43,456 nt of DNA from Sedimenticola sp. (GTDB lineage: Bacteria > Pseudomonadota > Gammaproteobacteria > Chromatiales > Chromatiaceae): assembly GCA_027068795.1 (NCBI GenBank), contig JAMOMB010000063.1:1-43456 (forward strand), read 5' to 3'. The notes under the pieces are model-generated. The model saw only the letters and a program-made list of their open reading frames with translations. It had not been told where the DNA came from and searched no databases. The translations under genes and the position numbers were made by a program. Shown here one piece after another: positions 19,886 to 29,392 of this stretch (the first letter of the stretch is position 1; each line of letters opens with the position of its first letter).

Positions 19886-19993
19886 GCGCAGCCGTCACAA
19901 GCGCATGCATGGCGAGGCGACATCCCGCGGGCAGGACTGATCCCTGTCAACATGCGACAACGATGTTCACAGATACACTCGTGACGGCTGCGC
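19886..19993. repeat. 16-bp imperfect inverted repeat with 76-nt spacer between mucD and lepA
   Basis: Left arm GCGCAGCCGTCACAAG (19886-19901), right arm CTCGTGACGGCTGCGC (19978-19993). The one mismatch is a G-U pair in minus-strand RNA. Confidence 0.7.
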
Positions 19994-20051
19994 CTTGCGC
20001 CGGTTCACATCAAGGAGGAAAAACGCTACATGCCGGTTCGGCTTACAGCGG

Positions 20052-21482
20052 CTATTTTTCCGGCGTACGCAATGCGATGAACACCGGCCCTTGCGGTTTC
20101 AGCAGCAACAAGGCCACAGTCTTGCCTTTTGGAATGTCCCGGATGATTTTCTCCAGCTGCGGCAGCCCAGTGATCTTTTCTCCATCCACCATCAGCACGA
20201 TGTCGCCTGGCTTGACTCCCGCAGCAGCCGCAGGACCTTCCCTCACCTCTTTGATCCGTACGCCTTCATCTGCGGACAAATCCAGCCGTTCACGTTCTTC
20301 CGTGGCAAGTTCGGAAAACACCAGGCCCAGCTTGTTGCTTTCGGTCGCTTCCGGCGCCTTGGGCTTTTCCGGCTGTGGCTGATCATCTTCCGCGGGAAGT
20401 TTGTCGATACGCACCCGGAGGCTGATCTCCTCACCGTTCCTCAACACCTCCAGCGCCGCTTCCTCGCCCACGGCGGTTGCGCCCACCAACGGCGGCAGCT
20501 GCGAGGAATCATGCAACTGCTGTTGATTGAAGGCCAGGATAATATCGCCGACCTGCAATCCGCCCTTCTCCGCCGGTGAATCCTTGATCACCCTCGCAAC
20601 CAGCGCGCCCCGGGGACGGCTCATGCCAAAAGATTCAGCAAGATTGCGATCCACATCCTGAATCAGCACCCCGAGATAGCCGCGGGTCACATGTCCATCC
20701 TCGCGCAACTGCTCCACCACATGCATCGCAAGCTCGATGGGCACGGCGAAGGAAAGCCCCATGAAGCCACCGGAGCGGCTGAAAATCTGCGAGTTGATTC
20801 CTACCACCTTTCCCTGAAGGTCAAACAGCGGCCCCCCGGAGTTGCCAGGATTGATGGCCACATCCGTCTGAATGTAAGGCACATAGTTTTCACTGGGCAG
20901 GCTTCGTCCCTTGGCGCTGACGATACCCGCCGTCACTGTGGCGTCGAAACCAAATGGCGAACCGATTGCCAGCACCCATGCGCCGATCTTGAGATCCTTG
21001 CTGCTGCCGATCTTCACCGCAGGCAGATCTTCTGCATCGATTTTCAGCAGGGCGATGTCGCTGCCTTCATCCGAGCCGATCACCTTCGCTTCATAGGATT
21101 TGCGGTTGTTCAGGCGCACGATGACTTCATCTGCGCCATCCACTACATGGTGGTTGGTCAGCACATAGCCGTCTGTGCTGATGATAAAGCCGGATCCCAG
21201 GGATTCGCTTTCTTCAGGAGGTATCTGCCCCGGCCTGTCCTCGAAATAGCGCCGGAACAAATCGCTGAAAGGGTTGTTTTCCGGTAGCGGGGGAATATTC
21301 TGCGGCCCGTGAAACTGATGAAAATTTTTCTTGCCATGAGAAATCGTACTGATGTTGACCACCGCCGGGGCATTCTCTTCCACCAGCGCGGTAAAATCCG
21401 GCAATCCTTGCGCATATGCCCCGCCAAAAGACAGGAAAAAGCACAGCAAGAGCAGTATATTTTGTTTAGATAGTTTTCTCAT
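20052..21482 (-). CDS. mucD: DegP/DegQ-family periplasmic serine protease (MucD)
   Basis: Signal peptide; protease motifs LTNHHVVDGADEV, SDIALLKID, INPGNSGGPLFD; two PDZ domains; located last in the rpoE-mucABCD order. Confidence 0.94.
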   Translation of the reverse strand: MRKLSKQNILLLLCFFLSFGGAYAQGLPDFTALVEENAPAVVNISTISHGKKNFHQFHGPQNIPPLPENNPFSDLFRRYFEDRPGQIPPEESESLGSGFIISTDGYVLTNHHVVDGADEVIVRLNNRKSYEAKVIGSDEGSDIALLKIDAEDLPAVKIGSSKDLKIGAWVLAIGSPFGFDATVTAGIVSAKGRSLPSENYVPYIQTDVAINPGNSGGPLFDLQGKVVGINSQIFSRSGGFMGLSFAVPIELAMHVVEQLREDGHVTRGYLGVLIQDVDRNLAESFGMSRPRGALVARVIKDSPAEKGGLQVGDIILAFNQQQLHDSSQLPPLVGATAVGEEAALEVLRNGEEISLRVRIDKLPAEDDQPQPEKPKAPEATESNKLGLVFSELATEERERLDLSADEGVRIKEVREGPAAAAGVKPGDIVLMVDGEKITGLPQLEKIIRDIPKGKTVALLLLKPQGPVFIALRTPEK

Positions 21483-21483
21483 T

Positions 21484-21978
21484 TCATTGTATTTTCAGCA
21501 ATTGTTTTGGATCTACAGAGAAAGGACGCGGGCTTAGGACACGCAAGATTCTCGCTTGATAGCGGTTGTGGGCAGACAGCCGGGCGCCGGTTTTCCGCAC
21601 CATCAGCAACGCCAGGAAAAAGCCCGCAATGCCCGCGCCAGTACTGACAACCTCGACCATCAGCGGCGTATGTTGCGAAGCCAACCAGGTTCCGGCCATT
21701 GCGCCACCGATCATTCCCAGCAGCGGCACGATGTACAGGAGCAACGACGCGGTTTGCAGGGCCGATTCGTCCAGCCCGATGAGCACCCGGTCGCCCGCCT
21801 GGGCATGCACCGGGTTGCTTGCCCAAAAAGAGCGCTTGCGCTGCGGAAACAGACTGGCGAGCAAGGAAGTGCCGCAGCCGTTTTTCGCCGCGCAGGAACC
21901 ACAGCTGGATTTGTTTTCGGCAACGACCTTGGCGGCGTTCCCGCGAACGGACAGGACGACGCCCTGTTCTTCCAGCAT
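21484..21978 (-). CDS. rseC: SoxR-reducing system protein RseC family
   Basis: Cys-rich N-terminus SCGSCAAKNGCGTS, two TM helices, position between rseB and mucD. Confidence 0.9.
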   Translation of the reverse strand: MLEEQGVVLSVRGNAAKVVAENKSSCGSCAAKNGCGTSLLASLFPQRKRSFWASNPVHAQAGDRVLIGLDESALQTASLLLYIVPLLGMIGGAMAGTWLASQHTPLMVEVVSTGAGIAGFFLALLMVRKTGARLSAHNRYQARILRVLSPRPFSVDPKQLLKIQ

Positions 21979-22094
21979 CGCTCAATTCTCTCCCGCCACG
22001 AACCGGCAAAGAGGGTTTTGGCGAATTTCGAATAACGCCACCATGCCGCAACTCATTCCATGGCTTCCAGACATTCGGGGTACGAGACAACAGT

Positions 22095-23117
22095 TCACGG
22101 CTTGGCCAGGGTATTTTCTGCGCCTGCGTTGCTGTGAACGCTGCTGGCCAATAATTCCAGCGTCTTCTGGGGAACTTCGCCAACGACCGTCAGTTGATAG
22201 TCCTTCAATCTACGCCCGAGCACCCGTACCGAACCGAGGTTGGCGAAGCCCTCGAAGACCTTACCATTGTCCAGCGGCTCGAGATAAACGGAAACAGTGG
22301 CCAAGCCATCAGAAAATACAAAGTGCTCAAGGCCGGCGCGCGGCGACTTCTGGTAATCAATCAGGGAAAAACCGGACGGCAAGGAAGGAAAGTTCCAGGC
22401 GGGAGTCGCCGGCTCGGTCTGTAGCGGCACGCTTTGTACAGCGGGCGCATCGTCGGCGCCAGCAGCGCCCAGTTTCGCCAGCATCAGCGATTTTGCCGCC
22501 GCATTGTCTTCTTCATCCGGATGATGCAGGGACAACAGGTCTACATCCGTTATCTTGAGATCGGTAAACATGATCCGGGATTGCAAGGCGCCATCACGAT
22601 CCATCACCATGAGATCCAGAGGCAAAGCACTCATTTTGTCCAGGGTGAGACGGTAGCCATAACGCAGATTGTCATTGGGCATGAGATTGATGACAACACC
22701 CGGGCGTCCGGCGATGCGTGCGATTCCTCCCAGGGAAATACGGTAATTCTCCAGCAGCTTTTCCGGCTGAAGGGATTTCAGGGGAGAAAGCTTGCCTGCC
22801 GCGGGCTGTTGGGAAATATGCAGCTTGCCGTTTCTGTTGGTAATGATGGTGATGGACTTGCTGTCTCTGAGCACTTCCCTGGGCACCCCGGTAAGGGAGG
22901 AAAGCGACTCTCTGGGGCCATCCTCCCCAATTTGATGGCGCAAATGCATGGCTTCCAGGGAATCCCCGCACTGGCATACGAAATGGCCTTCGTAGTTCAT
23001 GCTGATTACCGCCAGATTCATTTTTTCCAGCCACTGCACAGCCGCGTTGCTGTTGGCGTCAGATGCCAGGCCTGTGCCACAAAGGCAGAACAGCAACGCC
23101 AGAAGTCCACTTCTCAT
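22095..23117 (-). CDS. rseB: Sigma-E regulatory protein RseB/MucB
   Basis: Periplasmic protein with AVQWLEKMNLAVISMNYEGHFVCQCGDSLEAMHLRH and GFSLIDYQKSP...HFVFSDGLATVSVYLEPL; downstream of rseA. Confidence 0.93.
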   Translation of the reverse strand: MRSGLLALLFCLCGTGLASDANSNAAVQWLEKMNLAVISMNYEGHFVCQCGDSLEAMHLRHQIGEDGPRESLSSLTGVPREVLRDSKSITIITNRNGKLHISQQPAAGKLSPLKSLQPEKLLENYRISLGGIARIAGRPGVVINLMPNDNLRYGYRLTLDKMSALPLDLMVMDRDGALQSRIMFTDLKITDVDLLSLHHPDEEDNAAAKSLMLAKLGAAGADDAPAVQSVPLQTEPATPAWNFPSLPSGFSLIDYQKSPRAGLEHFVFSDGLATVSVYLEPLDNGKVFEGFANLGSVRVLGRRLKDYQLTVVGEVPQKTLELLASSVHSNAGAENTLAKP

Positions 23118-23121
23118 GAGT

Positions 23122-23718
23122 TTATTTCTGCGGCTTGCCGTAGCTGACGAAAGAGGTATAGGGCATCACTCCCTGCACGCCACCAGGCGCCGCATACTGG
23201 CTATGCTGCTCCAGATAGCGATCCAGGCGACTGCGGGTCTCATCCTCGATGGTTTTCCAGTGATTTTCCTTCTGCGCCACCAGCGTGGGAGCGGGTGTTA
23301 CCTCGCCCACCGGCTGCGCCACCACCTGCAAGCCGCTGCTCGCAGGCGCCTGCATTTGCGTACCGTTGATGAACTGCGGCCCCAGAAGAATCCCCACTGC
23401 CGCCACCGAAGCGGCAAGGGCGGCGCCCGCCACCGGCTGCACCCAGCGGGGCAGGCGGGCGCGGCTTTTCACCGGGGCCAGAACCGTCGGTTCCGAGGCA
23501 AGGCGCTGACTGACCGCGTTCACCAGATCCATGGAAGAAAGATTGACTTCCTCGCCACGAAGACTGTCACTGATCAACTGGTACCGGGCCAGGGTCTCCT
23601 TGAGCGCCTGATCCTTGCTGATCTGATGGCTCACATGCAACATTTCCGGCTCGCTCAATTCATTGTCGATAGCAGCGGACAGCCAGTCTTGTTCTTTGTT
23701 GTTTCCGTATTCAGACAT
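23122..23718 (-). CDS. rseA: Sigma-E anti-sigma factor RseA/MucA
   Basis: WLSAAIDNELSEPEMLHVSHQISKDQALKETLARYQLISDSLRGE anti-sigma domain, single TM (WVQPVAGAALAASVAAVGILLG). Confidence 0.92.
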   Translation of the reverse strand: MSEYGNNKEQDWLSAAIDNELSEPEMLHVSHQISKDQALKETLARYQLISDSLRGEEVNLSSMDLVNAVSQRLASEPTVLAPVKSRARLPRWVQPVAGAALAASVAAVGILLGPQFINGTQMQAPASSGLQVVAQPVGEVTPAPTLVAQKENHWKTIEDETRSRLDRYLEQHSQYAAPGGVQGVMPYTSFVSYGKPQK

Positions 23719-23733
23719 GGTGCATTCCCGATT

Positions 23734-24312
23734 TCAATTCAATAAAGGTCGCAATCTCTTGTCAATCGCATCACGGGCGCGGAAGATACGCGACCGGACG
23801 GTACCAATGGGGCAATCCATTGCCTGGGCAATTTCTTCGTAACTAAGCCCTTCCAGCTCCCGCAAGCTGATGGCGACACGCAAGTCATCCGGCAACTCAT
23901 TCAACGCATCCCGAATAGTACGGGCAATCTCGTCCTGCAACAACAAACGCTCTGGCGTATCGAATTCCTTCAGCCTGGCGCCGGAGTCCATTTGCTCCGC
24001 AGTTACCGCTTCCACATCGTCTGCCGGCGGCCGGCGGCCCTTGGCGGCCAGATGGTTTTTTGCGGTATTGATGGCGATACGGTACAACCAGGTGTAAAAG
24101 GCGCTGTCGCCGCGAAACTTCGGCAGCGCCCGGTAGGCCTTGATGAAGGCCTCCTGGCTGACGTCGAATACCTCGCTGCTGTCATGGATATAGCGCGAGA
24201 TAATATTCGCCACCTTTTGCTGGTATTTCAAGACCAGCAGATCAAAAGCCTTTTTATCGCCGTTTTTTACCCGTTCCACCAATTTGAGGTCGGCTTCGGC
24301 ATTTGAAGTCAT
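23734..24312 (-). CDS. rpoE: RNA polymerase sigma factor RpoE/AlgU
   Basis: ECF sigma: DLLVLKYQQKVANIISRYIHDSSEVFDVSQEAFIKAYRAL and LRELEGLSYEEIAQAMDCPIGTVRSRIFRARDAI. Confidence 0.97.
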   Translation of the reverse strand: MTSNAEADLKLVERVKNGDKKAFDLLVLKYQQKVANIISRYIHDSSEVFDVSQEAFIKAYRALPKFRGDSAFYTWLYRIAINTAKNHLAAKGRRPPADDVEAVTAEQMDSGARLKEFDTPERLLLQDEIARTIRDALNELPDDLRVAISLRELEGLSYEEIAQAMDCPIGTVRSRIFRARDAIDKRLRPLLN

Positions 24313-24360
24313 GGCTCACTTCCCGAGCCATACATCCATGGCTTTTGCATCTTATGCCAA

Positions 24361-24387
24361 TGTGACATTCTTATTGTTATAAAGTTC
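24361..24387 (-). promoter_or_regulatory. Candidate sigma-E-dependent promoter upstream of rpoE
   Basis: Minus strand reads GAACTT (24387-24382), N16, TCACA (24365-24361), about 50 nt from the rpoE ATG; compare GAACTT-N16/17-TCTGA/TCNNA. Confidence 0.6.
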
Positions 24388-24475
24388 TGTTTCATGAATA
24401 CTTGATTGATCCGGCAACCCGGCAATGGAAAGCTCCGAACCCTGTGGCCAAAACCCAAAAAAATTAACCTCTATT

Positions 24476-26098
24476 ATGTCAAAAAAAACGGATTATGATG
24501 TTTTAATTATCGGCAGCGGCGCTGCCGGTCTCAGCCTGGCCCTGCGCCTGCCTGCCAATGCCAGTATCGCCGTGGTTTCCAAACGGGAACTGGTGGAGGG
24601 CAACACCCTCTACGCCCAGGGCGGCATCTCTGCCGTACTGGACGAGGCCGACTCCCTCGAATCCCACATCCAGGACACCATACGCGCCGGCGCGGGCCTG
24701 TGTGACGAGGAAGTCGTCAAGCTGGTGGTGGAAAACGGCCCGCAGAACATCCGCTGGCTGCTGAACCAGGGCGTTGAATTCACCCAGCAGCCGCCCACGG
24801 GATCATCGGGCTATCATCTGACCCGGGAGGGTGGTCACAGCCACCGCCGGGTCGTGCATGCGGCGGACGCCACCGGCAAGATGGTAGAGTTGAGCCTCGA
24901 AGGCCAGGCGCGCCAGCGCGCCAATATCACCTTGCTGGAGCATCATATCGCCGTTGACCTGATCTGTACGCCGCGAGGCAACGGCATGCAGGCCAGACGC
25001 TGCTATGGCGCTTACTTGCTGAATCTCAAGAACGACCAGGTAACCTCCATCGGCGCCCGCTGTGTGGTGCTGGCCACCGGCGGCTCGAACAAGGTCTATC
25101 TCTATACCAGCAACCCGGATGTAGCGACGGGAGACGGCATCGCCATGGGCTGGCGCGCAGGCTGCCGCGTAGCCAATATGGAGTTCATCCAGTTTCACCC
25201 CACCTGTCTGTATCATACCGAGGCCAAGTCATTCCTGATAACAGAAGCCGTGCGCGGTGAAGGCGGCGTTCTGGTGCTGCCCAACGGCAAGCGCTTCATG
25301 GACGCCTATGACAAGCGCGGGGAACTGGCCCCCCGGGACATCGTGGCCCGCGCCATCGACAACGAGATGAAGCAGCACGGCCTGGACAGCGTTTTTCTGG
25401 ATATCAGCCACAGGGATGAAAACTTCATCCGCAGCCACTTCCCCACCATTTACAACAAATGTCTGCAGCTGGGAATCGACATCACCCGCGAACCCATTCC
25501 CGTCGTACCCGCCGCCCACTACGCCTGCGGCGGCATCTGGACGGACAAAACGGCCCGCACGGACATTCAGGGCTTGTATGCGGTCGGTGAAACAGCCTAT
25601 ACCGGACTGCACGGCGCCAACCGCATGGCCAGCAACTCCCTGCTGGAATGCCTGGTATTCAGCGAGATCGCCGCCACAGACATCACCCGGCAGTTACAAA
25701 AAAAGGAAGCGCCCCGCCCTCCCCTGCTGCACTGGGATGAAAGCCGGGTCACTGATTCAGACGAGGCCGTGGTGGTGGCGCACAACTGGGATGAGCTGCG
25801 GCGCTTCATGTGGGATTATGTAGGCATCGTCCGCCGCAACAAACGTCTGGCCAGGGCCCGGCGGCGCATCAACCTGCTACAGCACGAAATCTGCGAATAC
25901 TACAGTAACTTTCGCGTAACCAATGATCTGCTGGAGCTGCGCAATCTCGCCGATGTGGCGGAACTGATCATCCTCTCGGCCATGCGCCGCCGGGAAAGCC
26001 GCGGCCTGCATTTCAACCGGGACTACCCCTGGCAGGACGAAAACCAGCGTCAACCCACCATCCTGATTCCCGACAACTACGTTTCCAGCAAGCGTTGA
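24476..26098 (+). CDS. nadB: L-aspartate oxidase
   Basis: [22 protein letters not shown]-binding motif, [49 protein letters not shown]. Divergent from rpoE. Confidence 0.97.
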   Translation: MSKKTDYDVLIIGSGAAGLSLALRLPANASIAVVSKRELVEGNTLYAQGGISAVLDEADSLESHIQDTIRAGAGLCDEEVVKLVVENGPQNIRWLLNQGVEFTQQPPTGSSGYHLTREGGHSHRRVVHAADATGKMVELSLEGQARQRANITLLEHHIAVDLICTPRGNGMQARRCYGAYLLNLKNDQVTSIGARCVVLATGGSNKVYLYTSNPDVATGDGIAMGWRAGCRVANMEFIQFHPTCLYHTEAKSFLITEAVRGEGGVLVLPNGKRFMDAYDKRGELAPRDIVARAIDNEMKQHGLDSVFLDISHRDENFIRSHFPTIYNKCLQLGIDITREPIPVVPAAHYACGGIWTDKTARTDIQGLYAVGETAYTGLHGANRMASNSLLECLVFSEIAATDITRQLQKKEAPRPPLLHWDESRVTDSDEAVVVAHNWDELRRFMWDYVGIVRRNKRLARARRRINLLQHEICEYYSNFRVTNDLLELRNLADVAELIILSAMRRRESRGLHFNRDYPWQDENQRQPTILIPDNYVSSKR

Positions 26099-26101
26099 CC
26101 C

Positions 26102-26587
26102 ATGATTGCAATCACTGTTGCCGACTATCAAAATCCCGCCCATCAACAAGCCATCCTGCATCTGCTGGACGCCTACGCCCTGGATCCCATGGGCGGCGGG
26201 CAGCCGCTGAGCAACGCTGCCAGACAGCGGCTGATCCCGGCCCTGATCAACCAGCCCGGCGCCCTGAGCGTTCTTGCATTCGATAAAGATGCGCCCGTGG
26301 GACTGGTCAATTGCTTTCAGGCCCTGTCTACCTTCCAGGCCAAACCATTGCTCAATATTCATGATGTCGTTGTCCTGCCAACGCACCGCGGGCAAGGCAT
26401 CAGCACCATGTTGCTGAAAAAGGTGGAGGAGATCGCCCGCCAGCGCGGCTGCTGCAAGATCACGCTCGAGGTGCTGGAAGGAAACCGGATCGCCAGGAAA
26501 GCCTACAGGAAACTCGGCTTCTGCGGCTACGAGCTGGATCCCGCCCTGGGCCAGGCGCTGTTCTGGGAGAAGAAACTCAGGTACTGA
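26102..26587 (+). CDS. GNAT family N-acetyltransferase
   Basis: LLNIHDVVVLPTHRGQGISTMLLKKVEEIARQRGCCKITLEVLEGNRIARKAYRKLGF acetyl-CoA-binding motif. Confidence 0.92.
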   Translation: MIAITVADYQNPAHQQAILHLLDAYALDPMGGGQPLSNAARQRLIPALINQPGALSVLAFDKDAPVGLVNCFQALSTFQAKPLLNIHDVVVLPTHRGQGISTMLLKKVEEIARQRGCCKITLEVLEGNRIARKAYRKLGFCGYELDPALGQALFWEKKLRY

Positions 26588-27614
26588 TCTTCAGCCGGCC
26601 ATTCTCCGACATGGCCACGGCAATGGCCCGGGTCTGGGGAAAATTGGCCAGAATGATCATGCTGATCACCGTGATCGGCACACTCAGAAACATGCCCGTC
26701 ACGCCCCACATCTGACCCCAGAACGACAGCGCCAGGATCACCACCAAGGGACTGAGATTGAGCGACGAGCCCATCAGGCGCGGTTCGAGGACGTTTCCGA
26801 TCAGCACTTGCAGCGTCCCCAGGGAAACCAGCAGGGTGACAAAAGGCCCGAAAGTGTCGAATTGCACCAGGGACAGCGCAGTCGGCAACAGCACGGCAAT
26901 GAGGGAGCCGATGGTGGGGATGTAGTTCAGCATGAAGATCAGCAAGGCCCAGAACGGCGCATAGTCCACGCCCACCCACAGCAAGACCGCATAGCTGAGA
27001 ATTCCGGTCAGGGCGCTTACCATGGTCTTGATATAGACATACTGGCGAATCTGGATCTGGATTGCATCCAGCATCCGGGTGACTTTCCTGCGCCTGTCGG
27101 CATCCGGGAACATGATGCGCAGCTTGATGCCAAAATAGCGCTCTTCCAGCAACAGGAAGACCACATAGATGGCAACCAGGCCAGCATTGCCGGCCAGCCC
27201 CATAATCGCCGCGGCAAAATCACTGACCATTTTTCCCATGTCCAGGCCACCGGCCCAATGCGCGATGGCGGGCGCCACTTCCACGCCAGTCAGGGCCGCC
27301 AGGCGTTCGAGGATCTTGCTCACGTTGTCCTGGTACTGTGGCGCGGCCACTTTCACCTGCTCCACCGTGCCGCCGATCATCTGCGCCACGCCACTGAGCA
27401 GCAATATGACCACAACCAGGGCGAGAAATACGCTTATATGCTGGAACGGCCGGAGGCCGAAAATCGAAAGACCGCGAATTTTCAGGGCAATGGCGTCGAT
27501 GATGTACCAGATGATCAGGGCGATGGCAAAAGGCACCAGCAGCGATTTGCCAACGACCAGGAAAGCGATTACCGCGGCGATGGTGACAATGGTTGCAGTC
27601 AGTCTTTGCGGCAT
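26577..27614 (-). CDS. AI-2E transporter family (PerM-like) permease
   Basis: Multi-TM; FMLNYIPTIGSLIAVLLPTALSLVQF and LEPRLMGSSLNLSPLVVILALSFWGQMWGVTGMFLSVPITVI. Confidence 0.92.
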   Translation of the reverse strand: MPQRLTATIVTIAAVIAFLVVGKSLLVPFAIALIIWYIIDAIALKIRGLSIFGLRPFQHISVFLALVVVILLLSGVAQMIGGTVEQVKVAAPQYQDNVSKILERLAALTGVEVAPAIAHWAGGLDMGKMVSDFAAAIMGLAGNAGLVAIYVVFLLLEERYFGIKLRIMFPDADRRRKVTRMLDAIQIQIRQYVYIKTMVSALTGILSYAVLLWVGVDYAPFWALLIFMLNYIPTIGSLIAVLLPTALSLVQFDTFGPFVTLLVSLGTLQVLIGNVLEPRLMGSSLNLSPLVVILALSFWGQMWGVTGMFLSVPITVISMIILANFPQTRAIAVAMSENGRLKIST

Positions 27615-27617
27615 GTT

Positions 27618-28199
27618 TCAGCTTCTCCTTGAAGCAACGATCATGGCCAGATCCGATAGCTCCGTGGGCGCGGAAAAGATCTTTCCGTCTTCCCGGTAAT
27701 AGCGCACTTGCAAGCCTTGAAACAAATGCAGCAATTCATTCGGCGCCAGACGCCATTCTTCTGTCGACGGCCCCCTGTTCAGATATACATCCCTGACGAA
27801 GGTCTGGTAAAAAATCATGCCCCCGGGCCGCAACGCCCGCATCAGCCGCGGAACCAGCCGCCGCTCGAGAAAGCAGGACACCAGAACCAGGTCGAAACTG
27901 TCAGGCTGCGGGGGATGGACCAGCACATCCCTGACCTGGGTCTGTATCTCCAGTTCATTCTTCCGCGCCTCTTCGTCCAGGCGCTCGATGGCGACGGCGG
28001 AGAAATCCCAGGCATGGGTCTCCAGGCCTGAACGCGCCAGGAACATGGCGTTGGCGCCTCGCCCGCAGGCAAGATCCAGCGCTTTTCCCCCTTCCGGCAG
28101 CAGATGCCGGTTCCTCAGCAACACCTGGGCGACCCTGCCCGAATCCGCCGCTTCGTGATGCCGCCGATTCCATTTTTCAGCATGGCCTTGGCCGTTCAA
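27618..28199 (-). CDS. Class I SAM-dependent methyltransferase (TehB-like)
   Basis: LPEGGKALDLACGRGANAMFLARSG motif I; FDLVLVSCFLERRLVPRLMRALRPGGMIFYQTF. Confidence 0.88.
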   Translation of the reverse strand: MNGQGHAEKWNRRHHEAADSGRVAQVLLRNRHLLPEGGKALDLACGRGANAMFLARSGLETHAWDFSAVAIERLDEEARKNELEIQTQVRDVLVHPPQPDSFDLVLVSCFLERRLVPRLMRALRPGGMIFYQTFVRDVYLNRGPSTEEWRLAPNELLHLFQGLQVRYYREDGKIFSAPTELSDLAMIVASRRS

Positions 28200-29392
28200 A
28201 GGCTGTCCAGTCCCCTGGCGAGATCCGCCTTGATATCGGCAATGTCTTCCAGGCCGACGGAAATCCGGATCAAGCCATCGCTGACACCGGATTCGGCCCG
28301 CTCCTGCGGCGTCAGACGGCCATGGGTGGTACTGGCCGGATGGGTAATCGTGCTCTTGGTGTCGCCGAGATTAGCGGTAATGGACAACAGCCGGGTGGCG
28401 TCGATCACCTTCCATGCCGCCGCCTGACCGCCTTCAACCTCAAAGGAAAGAACGCCACCGGGCAATTTCATCTGCCTGTCCGCCAGGGCTTTTTGCGGAT
28501 GACTGTCAAGCCCGGGGTAATGCACATGGGTCACCTTGGGCTGCTCCTGCAACCATCGGGCAAGCGCTGTTGCATTGGCGGAATGCGCCTTCATGCGCAA
28601 GTCCAGGGTTTCCAGGCCATGCAGAAACACCCAGGCGTTGAAAGGACTCATACTGGGCCCGGCAGTGCGCAGTACGCCATAGACCTCTTCGCCCACCTTG
28701 TTCCCGTCCCCGACAACAGCACCGCCCATGCAGCGCCCCTGGCCATCCAGGTACTTGGTGGCGGAATGGATAACAATATCCGCACCGAAGTCCAGGGGGC
28801 GCTGCAGCGCCGGGGTGCAAAAACAGTTGTCCACCACCAGCAGGCAATCATGCTCGTGGGCCAGATCAGCCAATGCCTGTATGTCGCCCAACTCTCCCAA
28901 CGGGTTGGAAGGCGTTTCCACGAACAACATCCTGGTGTTGGGCCGGATGGCGGCGCGCCAGGCTTCCACATCCCCCAGGGACACATAGCTGGTTTGGATC
29001 CCGAAGCGCCCCAGGTATTTGTTGAACAGGATCACCGTGCTGCCGAAGATGCTGCGGGAACTCAGCAGGTGGTCCCCCTGCTGCAACAGTCCCATGCAAG
29101 TGCTCATGATGGCGGCCATGCCTGTTGCCGTAGCCACGCATGTCTCGCCGCCTTCCATGGCCGCCAATCGTTCCTCGAAATTCCTTACCGTGGGATTGGT
29201 AAAGCGCGAGTAGATATTTCCGGCTTCATCACCGGAAAAACGGGCGGCCGCCTGGGCCGCGCTTTGATACACATAACTGGAGGTAGTGAAAATGGGTGGA
29301 GCATGTTCCCCTTCGGCAGTCCGGTGGTGGCCCGCGCGAACCGCCTTTGTCGCCATTTTCCAGTCAGAATAATCGTCCATTTCAGGCTCCAT
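28196..29392 (-). CDS. metZ: O-succinylhomoserine sulfhydrylase
   Basis: Cys/Met-metabolism PLP enzyme: [68 protein letters not shown]; adjacent to purF as is typical of metZ. Confidence 0.94.
   Translation of the reverse strand: MEPEMDDYSDWKMATKAVRAGHHRTAEGEHAPPIFTTSSYVYQSAAQAAARFSGDEAGNIYSRFTNPTVRNFEERLAAMEGGETCVATATGMAAIMSTCMGLLQQGDHLLSSRSIFGSTVILFNKYLGRFGIQTSYVSLGDVEAWRAAIRPNTRMLFVETPSNPLGELGDIQALADLAHEHDCLLVVDNCFCTPALQRPLDFGADIVIHSATKYLDGQGRCMGGAVVGDGNKVGEEVYGVLRTAGPSMSPFNAWVFLHGLETLDLRMKAHSANATALARWLQEQPKVTHVHYPGLDSHPQKALADRQMKLPGGVLSFEVEGGQAAAWKVIDATRLLSITANLGDTKSTITHPASTTHGRLTPQERAESGVSDGLIRISVGLEDIADIKADLARGLDSL

Noticed and set aside
20030-20080. Short plus-strand ORF MPVRLTAAIFPAYAMR after an AAGGAGG sequence at the mucD 3' end
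   Set aside because: SD spacing is long (about 11 nt), the ORF has only 16 codons, and it is antisense to the mucD terminus. Probably chance.
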